Positions 46,746-57,408 of a stretch of DNA of 64,000 nt are shown one piece after another. Both the position numbers and the translations under genes were made by a program. The DNA is from Vicia villosa (lineage: Eukaryota; Streptophyta; Magnoliopsida; Fabales; Fabaceae): NCBI RefSeq assembly GCF_029867415.1, contig NC_081181.1, positions 123,881,042 to 123,945,041 of the forward strand, written 5' to 3'. The notes beneath the pieces were generated by a model that was not told the origin of the DNA, did no database searches, and saw only the letters and a program-made list of their open reading frames with translations. The first letter of the stretch is position 1, and each line of letters starts with the position of its first letter.

Positions 46746-46855
46746 TGAATTTTCAAAAATGCGAAAGCATTAAGCGACAAAAAAGAGTCAGTTCACGTAT
46801 CTCTACAGATCAGAGGTATGGCCCGGTATTAAAAAAAATCGGAGGTCCACAGAAC

Positions 46856-46872
46856 TGGCGACTCTGCTGGGG
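46856..46872 (+). promoter_or_regulatory. E primer binding site (tRNA-Arg type)
   Basis: TGGCGACTCTGCTGGGG begins four bases after the LTR end. It is identical to that of B and matches the type reported for Ogre elements. Confidence 0.9.
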
Positions 46873-47528
46873 AGATACTTTCAAAAACAAAATGTTTTCA
46901 AAAGGGGTTACCTTAAGAGAATAGATCACTTCGATGTTTTCAATTGTTTGACTTGATTGCTCTATTTTTCAAAGGTTTGCTTGGGTATTTTGCTTGTGTG
47001 AAAGATTCTAACCCGAATCTCGAGATACCTTAAGTATATGACAATAGACCAAGGAAACTGTACGGCATGTACCGATACGGTTGATCTGGTAGTCATCGTT
47101 AGTGCGATACTTTGGTTTATACTGATGTCCCTTGAAAACGATCAAGGAGTATATTAGGCTTCCGAAATGTCATTAAACACTAATTTGTCTTAGAACCTTT
47201 TTAGTTGAACTTGACTTGTGGCCTATTAAGTGGCTAGCTTTGAAATTGATCGAAGTTAGTTATCCTCGAGGAATATTTTGATCGGCCGCTCGAGCGCCGT
47301 ATTGAGATGTTACTTCCAAGGATCATAGAACCCGAATGCTATTCTAGGACAGGTTTTAACCAACTCAACTTCAGTGGGGAGGGTATCACCTATCAGCTCC
47401 ATGCAAGCCTTTAAACCTAAGGCTATTGTTTGATTTGTTTTTGTGTGCCACATGTTTGCATCATAAGCATATCATTTTTGCACCAAACACTTCAAGGATC
47501 AAAGAGTTTACCTTTGTTTTTGCAGGTA
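46873..47528 (+). other. E leader between primer site and ORF1
   Basis: 656 bp without a supported ORF, homologous to 25735-26407 of B. It ends TTTTTGCAGGTA immediately before the ORF1 ATG, an acceptor-like site. Confidence 0.7.
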
Positions 47529-48872
47529 ATGGCTCCCGCCACCAAAGATTACATCCGAATCAACATCTCAACGGTACCGTCTGAACTAAAAGACTTAGTG
47601 TCAGAATTCCCCAGGAATGTTCAATTCACTGAAAGGCATGGTCACCTACTCCATTTGGTTACCTCAAAATTTGAAGAAGACATGATACGGGTCCTGTTCC
47701 AGTTCTTTGACCCTGAACATCATTGCTTTACCTTTCCTGATTACCAGTTGGTACCCACTTTGGAAGAATTCTCTGAACTAATGGGATTGCCTGTTCGAAA
47801 TCAATTACCTTTCACTGGTTTAGAAAGGATTCCAAAACCTGAAGTCATTGCTGCTGCTTTACATCTGCGGAAATCAGAAATCGAGTCCAATTGGGAAACA
47901 AAGAGTGGAGTTAAGGGTTTGCTTGCCAAGTTCTTGTTGGAAAAGGCTCGACTACTGCTAGAAAACAAAAGTTATCCAGCTTTTGAGGAAGTTATGGCAC
48001 TTTTGATCTATGGGTTGGTTTTATTCCCTAATCCCGACCAGTTCATAAGTGTACACATCATCAACCTTTTCCTAATCCGTAACCCGGTACCAACATTGCT
48101 GGGAGACATTCTACATTCTCTACACACTCGTACCATGAAGAAACGAGGAACTCTCATGTGCTGTATACCACTACTGGCTAGGTGGTTTACATTTCATCTT
48201 CCCCGATCAGTGTTGAGAAATGAACAAAGAATGCATTGGTCTCGCAGGATTATGTCTTTGTCTCATTCAGATATCCGGTGGAACAACTTCTTTCAAAGAG
48301 ACATTACTATCATTGATCATTGTGGAGAGTACCCTAATGTGCCACTCCTTGGCATCAAAGGAGGCATCACTTACAATCCCTCTTTAGCTCTACGCCAATT
48401 CGGATATGCAAGGAGCAACGGTCCTCATGACATGATTATCCATGGCATTGTGTTTGATTACGAGAATGATTCTCATAGACACCGACGAAGGTTCATACAT
48501 GCATGGGGCAGTGTCTATAGAATAGAAAGCAAAACTCTGGGGCAATGGAATTCTATTCCTATGGAACCCTACCTCAGATGGGTCCGCACTCATGCTCAGA
48601 AACTCCTTATGCCATATCCTGCTGTTCTACCTGTGACTATTGAACCAGAGGTCGAAGGATATGAACCTCAAGTTATTCTACACCCGGACATGCCAACTGA
48701 CCTAGAAGAGTTGCAAAAATCTTGGGTTCAACTCAAAGAGGAAAGAGACACCTTCAAATCATACTGTCAGGACTATGAGAGAAGGATATTGGAGCTCACC
48801 GGACAGCTTCAAGAAGAACAGCAGATCAACACATTCCTGGGGGCAAAGAGAAAGCGTCCACGGGAGACCTGA
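47529..48872 (+). CDS. E ORF1, plant-mobile-domain-like, 447 aa, intact
   Basis: The start is MAPATKDYIRINIS at 47529, chosen because the homologous B start and the acceptor-like site agree. Blocks in order are FFDPEHHCFTFPDYQLVPTL (about 60-80), EEFSELMGLPV, a helical segment with KFLLEKARLLLENKSYPAF, the IYGLVLFPNPDQF block, NPVPTLLGDILHSLHTRTMK, and GGITYNPSLALRQFGYARSN. The last 70 residues form a coiled coil (EELQKSWVQLKEERDTF) ending in the basic GAKRKRPRET tail. It matches G ORF1 and B ORF1 and is the Ogre-specific extra ORF related to plant mobile domain proteins. Its role in the element cycle is unknown. Confidence 0.85.
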   Translation: MAPATKDYIRINISTVPSELKDLVSEFPRNVQFTERHGHLLHLVTSKFEEDMIRVLFQFFDPEHHCFTFPDYQLVPTLEEFSELMGLPVRNQLPFTGLERIPKPEVIAAALHLRKSEIESNWETKSGVKGLLAKFLLEKARLLLENKSYPAFEEVMALLIYGLVLFPNPDQFISVHIINLFLIRNPVPTLLGDILHSLHTRTMKKRGTLMCCIPLLARWFTFHLPRSVLRNEQRMHWSRRIMSLSHSDIRWNNFFQRDITIIDHCGEYPNVPLLGIKGGITYNPSLALRQFGYARSNGPHDMIIHGIVFDYENDSHRHRRRFIHAWGSVYRIESKTLGQWNSIPMEPYLRWVRTHAQKLLMPYPAVLPVTIEPEVEGYEPQVILHPDMPTDLEELQKSWVQLKEERDTFKSYCQDYERRILELTGQLQEEQQINTFLGAKRKRPRET

Positions 48873-49187
48873 AGGATCATTTATTTTATTTCTGTCTTGT
48901 AAGCCCAAATGAGGCAAAGAAAAAAGAAGCAAAAAAAAAAAGAAAAAAGAAATAAATTGATTAACTAACGTTTGTTTCTTCTTTAACAAATCTAAACTCT
49001 AAGATCCTTGAAACATTGCACACACATTTCACTTCATGCATTGCATATACATTTCATACATTGCATTCATATACATTGCATATACATTTCATACATTGCA
49101 TACACATGGCATCCAGTCATACACATTGCATAACAGGTTCACATGACGGATTTCTCATCTTCTCGCTGTTTATTTCAGTCAGAAGAG
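48873..49187 (+). other. Spacer between E ORF1 and gag
   Basis: 315 bp with CATTGCATACA/TTTCATACA short repeats (49010-49130). It ends with an acceptor-like GTTTATTTCAG about ten bases before the gag ATG. Confidence 0.7.
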
Positions 49188-52100
49188 ATGGAATCTGAAA
49201 TGAGCATCAAGAATCTCGAAGCACAGAATGCCCAAGTTCAAGTGGCAATTCTGGAACTGGCAAAGGGGCAGCAAGAACTGAAAGCCCTGATAATCAAGAA
49301 GAAAAAGAAGCCCAAAGGATCTGTAGGTGTGAGTCACCTGAGAAGAAAGATCAAAATCCCAGTCAAAAAGTTCACAAAGCCACCGATCCCTGAAACAGTC
49401 GGTGATGATGAACAAGAAGACAATCAAAGCAACCAGGGTTCTGCTAAACCCTCTCTCTCTTCAAATGAAGAAAATGATCATTCTGGGGACGAACCGGATG
49501 ATGAAAAATACCAACAGCTGGAAGACCGTATGAAAGCTATGGAGATACAAAAAATACCTGGCTTAGATTTCAATGATCTGGGGCTCATCTCGGATGTTGT
49601 TATCCCTCCAAAATTCAAAGTTCCTGTCTTTGCAAAATATGATGGAGTTTCTTGCCCGAAACTACATCTGAGATCCTATGTGAGGAAGATACAACCTCAT
49701 ACAACAGATAACAAATTGTGGATTCACTTCTTCCAAGAAAGTCTGTCGGGTACACAACTCGAGTGGTACTATCAGCTGGAAAATACCAAGGTTCATACTT
49801 GGGAAGAATTAGCTGCTGCTTTTTACAAACAGTACCAATACAATGCTGATCTTGCGCCAACCCGTACTCAACTAAGGGGCATGTCTATGGGACCAAAAGA
49901 AAGTTTCAAAGGATATGCACAAAAGTGGAGAGATATGGCTGGAAGGGTTCAACCACCCTTATCTGATCGCGAACTAGTTGACATGTTCATGGGCACTTTA
50001 ACTGGCCCTTTCTATAGCCATTTGCTGGGAAGCTCATCATCAGGTTTCACTGACCTGATACTGACCGGAGAACGTGTCGAAAGTGGCATTCAAAATGGAA
50101 AAATTCAAATAGGTTCCACCTCTGGTACTACAAAAAGGCCCATCAGCGGGAGAAATGAGGTCAATGCAACACAAATTCAGAAAAGTCGCAAAAGTGAGCA
50201 GCATCAATCTGTAGGGGCAGTTCTGATCTCCGCATCTGCACCTCAAAAAGATCAACAGCCAAAATATACGCATCGACCAGATGCACCAAGAAGAAATTTC
50301 ACCAAAATCAACATGCCAATCTCTCAGGCATTGCAGCACTTGCTAAAAGCAGATCTGATCACCTTAAGAGGTCCTCCAAAGAATGTCAACACTTCCTCTC
50401 CGAATTATCGCCCTGATGCGACATGTGCCTATCACTCAAACTGTCCAGGACATGACGCAGATCACTGCTGGGCCCTGAAAAATAAAATACAAGATATGAT
50501 AGATGCTGGTGAAATTGAGTTCGATCCTCCAGAAACTCCAAATGTCATCACAGCACCTATGCCAAAGCATGACAAAACTGTTAACGCTATCCTGGACACT
50601 GTTTACATCTATGATGTGAACGAATTATCAACTCCACTCTGCGAAGTCAAAGGAAAGCTAATCCGAGCTGGTTACTTTCCAGGGTGTGACCCCGACTGCT
50701 TTTACTGCTCCTGCCTGCCCAATGGTTGTGAAAATCTGAGGATGGGAATTCAAAAATGGATGGATCGCCGTATCATTATGTTTGAGAGGCTCCCTTCTAT
50801 GGACGTGCTGTGCGAAGTCTTTGCAAACGGGATGAGAATAGAGGATGCCTCAGTGATCTCCAGCTTACCATTCAAAATCTCTGCCAAGGCTCCATTCAAA
50901 ATTTCTGCTACACTCAAAGTGGCATCAGTAGTCATTGCTAGTCCAACTCCATTTCCATACTCCTCAGACAAAGCTGTCCCATGGGGATATGACACTAATG
51001 TTTACGTTCATGGAGTTAAGCAGGGTACCTCGACTGAAGAGACCGCAAAGTTAACTACTCCAACTGTGGGTAATATTGTGGGTACCAGCAAGATCACGAG
51101 AAGTGGAAGAATCTTTTCACCAGAAATTTCTCCAAATGTTGCTGCTGGTCCAGTCCGAGTCCCAGTTCCTAATCAAAATGTCAACGCTCGAGGCAAAGAG
51201 CCACAAGTTGAACAAATTCAAACCCCGGTGGAGATCACTGCTGAGGATCCATCAAAGCAAGAAATGGAGGAAATATTGAAAATCATCTGCAAGAGTGATT
51301 ACAATATTGTTGAGCAACTGGGGCACACCGCTTCAAAAATCTCAATGCTATCTCTGCTAAAATATTCAGAAGCTCATGCCAAAGCTCTGATGAAGTTCCT
51401 GAAAGCTGCGCATGTGCCTCAAGAGATCTCAGTCGACCAATTTGAGAATTGTGTTGCCAATCTAACCGTGAGCAATGGTCTCGGTTTCTCTGATGTGGAT
51501 CTAACCCCTGCTGGAAAAAATCACAACAAAGCCTTACATATCTCCATTGAATGTAATGGCACCACTCTATCTCATGTGCTAGTAGATAACGGTTCTTCTC
51601 TGAACGTGTTACCGAAAACAGTACTAGAAAAGCTTGACTTCGAAGGAATTGTGTTACAACCAAGTGATGTTGTGGTAAGAGCCTTTGACGGGTCAACCAG
51701 AACGGTATACGGAAAAGTGAATCTCCCAATCAGAGTGGGTTCTCAAATCTTTGATTCTATCTTTTACGTAATGGAAATTCACCCAGCCTACTCCTGTTTA
51801 CTTGGACGCCCTTGGATACATGGGGCAAACGCTGTAACTTCTACCCTGCATCAGAAGTTAAAATATCCAGTAAAAGGAAAGATTGTCACAGTCTATGGCG
51901 AAGAGGAATATGTGGTTAGTCACCTAAGCAATTCCAAATATGTTGAGTTGGAGGACGAATTCATCGAAACTCCATGCCAATCATTTGAGGTGGTCTCTCC
52001 AGATGTCTCTACCACCAAGCATATTCCTGCTACTCCAACTACAACTATGGCTTCTCTCAAAGATGCCAAAGCCATGATTGAACAGGGTGATTGCACAGTA

Positions 52101-52960
52101 TGGGGACAGCTTCCCGATATACCCTACAAATCTGACAAGCTAGGTCTGGGCTATGATAGTGAAAATCAAAAGAATGATCAAAGTCCTCGTTCTGGAGGAT
52201 TAATGTCACACTTCGTCAGCCAAGAAGTAAACGCTATTGAAGATGAAGGAGTGTTCATGAACCATATCATTCAGCCATATCCAGATGAAATTCCACCCAT
52301 TTCCATGGGAATGTGGGATGCTGTGGGAGAACCAAACGGCGGGTATAATTATCAGTATGCCGAACCTCAGAATTCTTATATTGCTATGGAGGACCTTACC
52401 CCGACTGGATGGGGTGATGAAGTTGGAAATGATCAAATTTTCACAAGTCCCGCCACTGAGCAATATCAAAATCCACCCAAAGAAGTATGGGACACGCTAG
52501 GAGAACCCAGCGGCAAATATGACTATATGGTGAAATATTCCGCTCCTCCGAGCTCACAAATTGCTATGGAGGACATTGTCCCAACTGGATGGGATGAACA
52601 TTACGATGACAATTTCGCTCTTGAAGAAGCCAGGGAAATACCAAATAACGAGGGTTGCTTTCTGTCAGCATACACTCCTCATCAAGATGCACAAGTCTCT
52701 ATTCAAAACATCATCCCGACTGCATGGGACGGCCTTATCGAGCATCTCGCTCAGCCAACAGAGATATCTCAGCCTGGGCTCTCGTATCCAGCAGAGTATA
52801 TCCCTTATCCCGAAGGATCACCGGCTCATTTTCCCACTAATGAAATCAATGCTGTGGAAGATGAAAAAGACAACTGCAACTGGAACAGCTGGGTACCCCC
52901 TGCTCACAACAGTGGATTGAACAACTGGAAAGCTGAGGATGTGATCTCCTTTGACCAGGA
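49188..52960 (+). CDS. gag-pro: E gag-protease, uninterrupted, exon 1
   Basis: The start MESEMSIKNLEAQ corresponds to the B start. N-terminal coiled coil and KKKKKPKG tract; Gag core at about residues 150-330 (LHLRSYVRKIQ, WIHFFQESLSGTQLEWYY, EYAQKW-type motif as GYAQKWRDMAG); a nonstandard knuckle CAYHSNCPGHDADHC at about 412-426; aspartic protease at about 795 (HVLVDNGSSLNVLP, with Asn after Asp) and the family block HPAYSCLLGRPWIHGA. The C-terminal 250 residues hold three repeated modules with GEP...Y...P...IAMED-PTGWD. Unspliced translation stops at the TAA inside the intron donor; splicing joins it to pol. About 1257 codons, intact. Confidence 0.93.
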
Positions 52961-53220
52961 GTAAATGCCATTTCCTGTTTTCTTTGTGTATAATGTGCAA
53001 AGATAAAAGTGGTTCCTGAACAATCGAACCATGAGCTTGAAAAGCCGTGTGCCTTAGCACACTGGTCCTTCTATAAGGGCTTATCATATCATGATCATGT
53101 GCATTCAATAAAATCATGGGACGCTTGCATATTTAAATTTTGTGATCCTTTTTCCTTCTTTCTTCGCTTTCAAATAGCTATGTTTTTTTCTTCACACATA
53201 CTCACATAATTAACATGCAG
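52961..53220 (+). other. E intron between protease and RT
   Basis: Donor GA/GTAAATG at 52961, a T-rich tract near 53189, and acceptor AACATGCAG ending at 53220; 260 bp. Joining the exons makes a GAA codon and enters the pol frame (FTYTLDPVNND). B has the same boundaries. Retaining the intron would make a Gag-protease-only product, which could set the ratio of Gag to Pol. Confidence 0.88.
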
Positions 53221-55342
53221 ATTCACATACACTCTGGATCCAGTCAACAACGATTCTGCTATTGCCCGTCATGACTTTGAAAATCCGATCTACCAAACTG
53301 AGGACGAAAGTGAGGAAGATTGTGAAGTGCCAAGAGAACTTGCAAGGCTGCTAGAACAAGAAGACAAGGCCATACAGCCTCATGAGGAGCCAATTGAGGT
53401 CATCAACTTGGGCAGCAACGAAGAAATGAAAGAAGTCAAAATAGGGGCTGATTTAGAACACAGCGTCAAGCAAAGACTGATTCAAATGCTGCGAGACTAC
53501 GTCGAGATATTCGCCTGGTCCTATGAGGATATGCCAGGCCTTGACACAGACATTGTAGTTCATCGCCTGCCAATCAAAGAAGGTAGCATTCCAGTCAAAC
53601 AAAAACTACGAAGGAGTAGGCCTGATATGTCAAAAAAGATCAAAGACGAGGTTGAAAAACAATTCAATGCCGGATTCCTAAAAGTTGTAAGTTATCCTCC
53701 TTGGATAGCTAACATCGTCCCTGTACCTAAAAAAGATGGGAAAGTCAGAATGTGCGTAGACTACAGAGATCTGAATCGGGCAAGCCCCAAAGATGATTTC
53801 CCTTTACCACACATCGATGTACTGGTTGACAATACCGCACAATGCAAGGTATTCTCCTTTATGGACGGATTCTCAGGGTACAATCAAATCAAGATGGCAC
53901 CCGAAGACATGGAAAAAACAACTTTCACAACACCCTGGGGAACCTTTTGTTACAAAGTAATGCCCTTTGGTTTGAAAAACGCCGGAGCAACCTATCAACG
54001 TGCAATGGTAGCGCTATTTCATGATATGATTCATCAAGAAATAGAGGTGTATGTCGATGACATGATTGCAAAATCCAACACCGAGGAAAAACCATGGTTC
54101 CATGAAGTAAAAAGATATCTCGAAGCTCAGGAGTACCCTGAAGGGGCATCCATTAACGACAGAAAGTTTCTAAGGAGATTTGCTGCCAAATTCTTTCTAA
54201 GCAATGGAACCCTATACAAACGCAACCATGACTCGACTTTACTTCGCTGTGTAAACAAGAAGGAAGCGGAACAAATCATGGAAGAAATACACAATGGTAC
54301 CTTCGGTACTCATTCCAGTGGACATACAATGGCTAAAAAGATCCTTAGAGCAGGTTATTACTGGTCTACCATGGAAACAGACTGCCATCATCGCTCCCGA
54401 ACATGTCACAAATGCCAGATATATGCTGACAAAGTACATGTACCTCCAGTTCCATTAAGCGTCCTGACGGCTCCTTGGCCTTTTGCAATGTGGGGTATTG
54501 ATATGATTGGAGAAATCAAACCTACTGCCTCCAACGGACATCGCTTTATCCTGGTCGCTATTGACTACTTCACAAAGTGGGTAGAAGCAGCTTCATTTGC
54601 TTCTGTCACCAAAAATGTGGTGGCCCGGTTCATCAAATACAATCTCATTTGTCGGTATGGCATCCCTGAACGGATTATCACGGACAATGGCACAAATCTA
54701 AACAACAGAATGATTACTGAACTTTGCACACAGTTCAAGATCAAACATCATAATTCTTCTCCATATCGACCAAAGATGAACGGCGCGGTGGAAGCTGCCA
54801 ACAAGAACATCAAGAAAATCATACAAAAAATGACAGTAACCTACAAAGACTGGCATGAGATGTTACCTTTTGCTCTTCATGGTTATCGCACATCTGCGCG
54901 TACTTCGACAGGGGCAACTCCATTTTCCTTAGTCTATGGTATGGAGGCAGTTCTTCCAATTGAAATTCAGATTCCTTCCCTAAGGATAATGAAAGAAGCC
55001 AATCTAGACGAAGACGATTGGATTCAAACACGGTTGGACCAGATAAACTTGATTGATGAGAAAAGGCTCGCAGCTATTTGTCATGGTCAGCTATACCAAA
55101 AGCGTATGATCAAAGCCTTCAACAAAAAAGTCAAAAGTCAAGCATACCAAACTGGTGGCTTGGTTGTCAAACGCATCATCTTACCACAAGGTGATCCCAG
55201 AGGCAAATGGACTCCCACCTACGAGGGACCATTCATAATCAAGAAAATATTCTCCGGCGGCGCCATGTTGCTTACCACCATGGATGGCGAGGATTTCCCA
55301 CACCCTGTGAATGCTGACATAGTCAAAAAATACTTCTCTTAA
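53221..55342 (+). pseudogene. pol: E pol: RT fused in frame to integrase, RNase H deleted
   Basis: No ATG is needed because translation enters from exon 1. RT reads normally through PPWIANIVPVPKKDGKVRMC and FSFMDGFSGYNQI to the catalytic YVDDMIAKSN (about 54049-54080). It then jumps to EEKPWFHEVKRYL, which in B lies just before integrase. Relative to B about 1350 bp (450 codons) are missing, and a GAGGAA/GAAGAA microhomology sits at the joint. Integrase is intact: zinc finger HTMAKK ... CHKCQIYAD, core WGIDMIG, IITDNGT and GAVEAANKN. There is no stop or frameshift, so a fused protein could be made, but it lacks the RT connection and RNase H. Confidence 0.93.
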
Positions 55343-57390
55343 AAAAAAAAATAAAAAAAAAAACAGCTCGCTAAGTTGAAAACCTGAAAGGGCAACTTAG
55401 GCAAAAATGAGCGTCTCGGTGGATTGAAAACCCGAAAGGGCGGTCCAGGCAAAAATTAGAGACTAAACAAATACTATCCCGGTAGGCTGAAAACCTGAAA
55501 GGGCAGCCAAGGCAAAAGTTAGGGAATGAAGCATACAACTGTGTTCCGTTCAGCTGCCTACTCACCATCAAGATTCAACACCTCAAAGACACCGATCAGT
55601 CTAATCACTTTCTTCCAACAAGTGAGGGATGAGATGCTCGAAGACAGATTGGCAATAGCAGAGTTGAAACTTGACTGGATCATTTTCACATAGCTATTTA
55701 TCTTCATAAATATTTTCCAAAACTTTCTGACAATTTCCTACTTCTAGGATTGTTGTCTCCCTGTGCTAACCCGCCTATCATGGCTCTTTTCAATGCAGCT
55801 TTTTCAAAAAAAAATCAATATTTTCACTTTTTCTGTTTAAATACGTAAGCGTCCCAATGATAATTTTGAATGAACATATTGCATTTGAATATGATTGATG
55901 TTTACCAGGAAAAACAGGAATAGCATTCAGGAAATGTCCCAGCCAGCTGGACATCATTCCATCAGAAGAAAATCCCCAAGGGAAGCGCATTTCTCAGCAA
56001 ATTCCTCAAAAAGATTTTCTCTTCAAAAGAAGTCTTATTCCCCAGCAGGGTTGTTCCAAATTACTATCTTCAGAAGGTGTGATCCCCACACCCGGACTTG
56101 GTCAGATAGTGCATCGGAGGATTATGCATCTTCCTCATTCCCATTTGAAAGGGGATCAGAACTTCCAGTTACCTTCGATTCCCCAAACAGTAGTCAAAGA
56201 TCCTTCAACGGGATACTCGGGTTCTCAAAGAATTTCCCCAGCCAAGGGTACTCAAACAAGACAAAAGATCATCAACGAACACAATATAGTCATATCCAGA
56301 TGACTGGCAGGAATTTATTTTTCCAACTAGAAGCTTGACACGCGTCACATTCACACATTCATACATTCATACATTCATACATCATATTCATACGTCATAT
56401 TCATACATCATACATCATGCATCATGCGCATGTTCATGCGCATATTCATACACAACATCACATACATGTTTCTCCGGGAATATCTCACATTTACATGCAT
56501 CATAAACATTGCATATCACTAACTTGATTTTTCAGGTAGGCAGATATCTTCAACAAAGATGTTCTCAATCACATGCAGTGTTCACCTGAATTACATGAAC
56601 GGTTCTCTCAGATATAATCAAGCCGAAGATTTATTCTGATCACTTATCAACTCAAAAACAGCATCACAGATCTAAAGCGATACCTCAGACGGTTCCAAAA
56701 CGATCTAGCATCACAGATCTAAAGCGATACCTCAGACGGTTCCAGAACGATCTAACGTTGCAGATCTAAAGCGATACCTCAGAAGGTTCCAAAACGATCT
56801 AATATCACAGATCTAAAGCGATACCTCAGACGGTTCCAAAACGATCTAACATTACAGATCTAGAGCGATACCTCAGACGGTTCCAAAACGATCTAATATT
56901 GCAGATCTAAAGCGATACCTCAGACGGTTCAAGAACGATCTAGCATCACCGATCTAAAGCGATACCTCAGACGGTTCCAGAACGATCTAACGTTGCAGAT
57001 CTAAAGCGATACCTCAGACGGTTCCACAATGATCAACTTTCAAAATCTAAAGCGGAAAAATTTTGGACAAGTTCCGTAACGATTATCTTCCAAGACTTAA
57101 AGCGGTAACCTTGGACGGTTCCGAAACAGTCAACACAAAGACTTTCAAATCCTTCATCAAGATATAATCAATGGATTCATTCTGATGAACAAACCCTCAA
57201 CCCATTTACCAGGAGGCATCTGAAAGCCCATCTCAGGTAATGTTCCAATCTGCCAACAACATTTCGCAGACGACATTCAAATGCAACTTCCAACATCTCT
57301 TCTGATCAAGGTAAGTGCAAATTTTCAGGGCATCTAAATATTCAATCATCTTCTACCTTCAGATTTCAGACAATCTCTTCAGGTTTAAGA
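55343..57390 (+). other. E 3' untranslated region
   Basis: About 2 kb without coding signal. GTTGAAAACC/GAAAGGGC blocks recur at 55374-55520, CATTCATA short repeats at 56345-56450, and a 47-bp tandem array occupies 56669-57044. Hypervariable tandem repeats in the Ogre 3' UTR are known in legumes. Confidence 0.85.
56669..57044 (+). repeat. 47-bp tandem array in the E 3' UTR
   Basis: GATCTAAAGCGATACC units start at 56669, 56716, 56763, 56810, 56857, 56904, 56951 and 56998, exactly 47 bp apart. Two degenerate units follow near 57045 and 57094. Each contains CTCAGACGGTTCC and a second GATCTA. Confidence 0.95.
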
Positions 57391-57408
57391 AGATTGAATA
57401 GGGGCAAC
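57391..57408 (+). promoter_or_regulatory. E polypurine tract
   Basis: AGATTGAATAGGGGCAAC lies directly before the 3' LTR. B has the same tract at 14229. It primes plus-strand DNA synthesis. Confidence 0.85.

Larger units (their letters stand above)
42102..46851 (+). repeat. E 5' LTR (4750 bp)
   Basis: It runs from TGTTATACCCC to GGTCCACA. It includes TATA boxes at 42617 and 44487, the 55-codon ORF at 42718-42885, a cluster of eleven TTGAC/GTCAA motifs (43211-43960), an AT-rich block (45350-45900) and a copy of the first eleven bases of the primer site at 46735-46745. Other ORFs in it look accidental. Confidence 0.95.

Noticed and set aside
56669..57044. CRISPR-like array
   Set aside because: The units are head-to-tail without unique spacers, in a plant retroelement 3' UTR; it is a tandem repeat.
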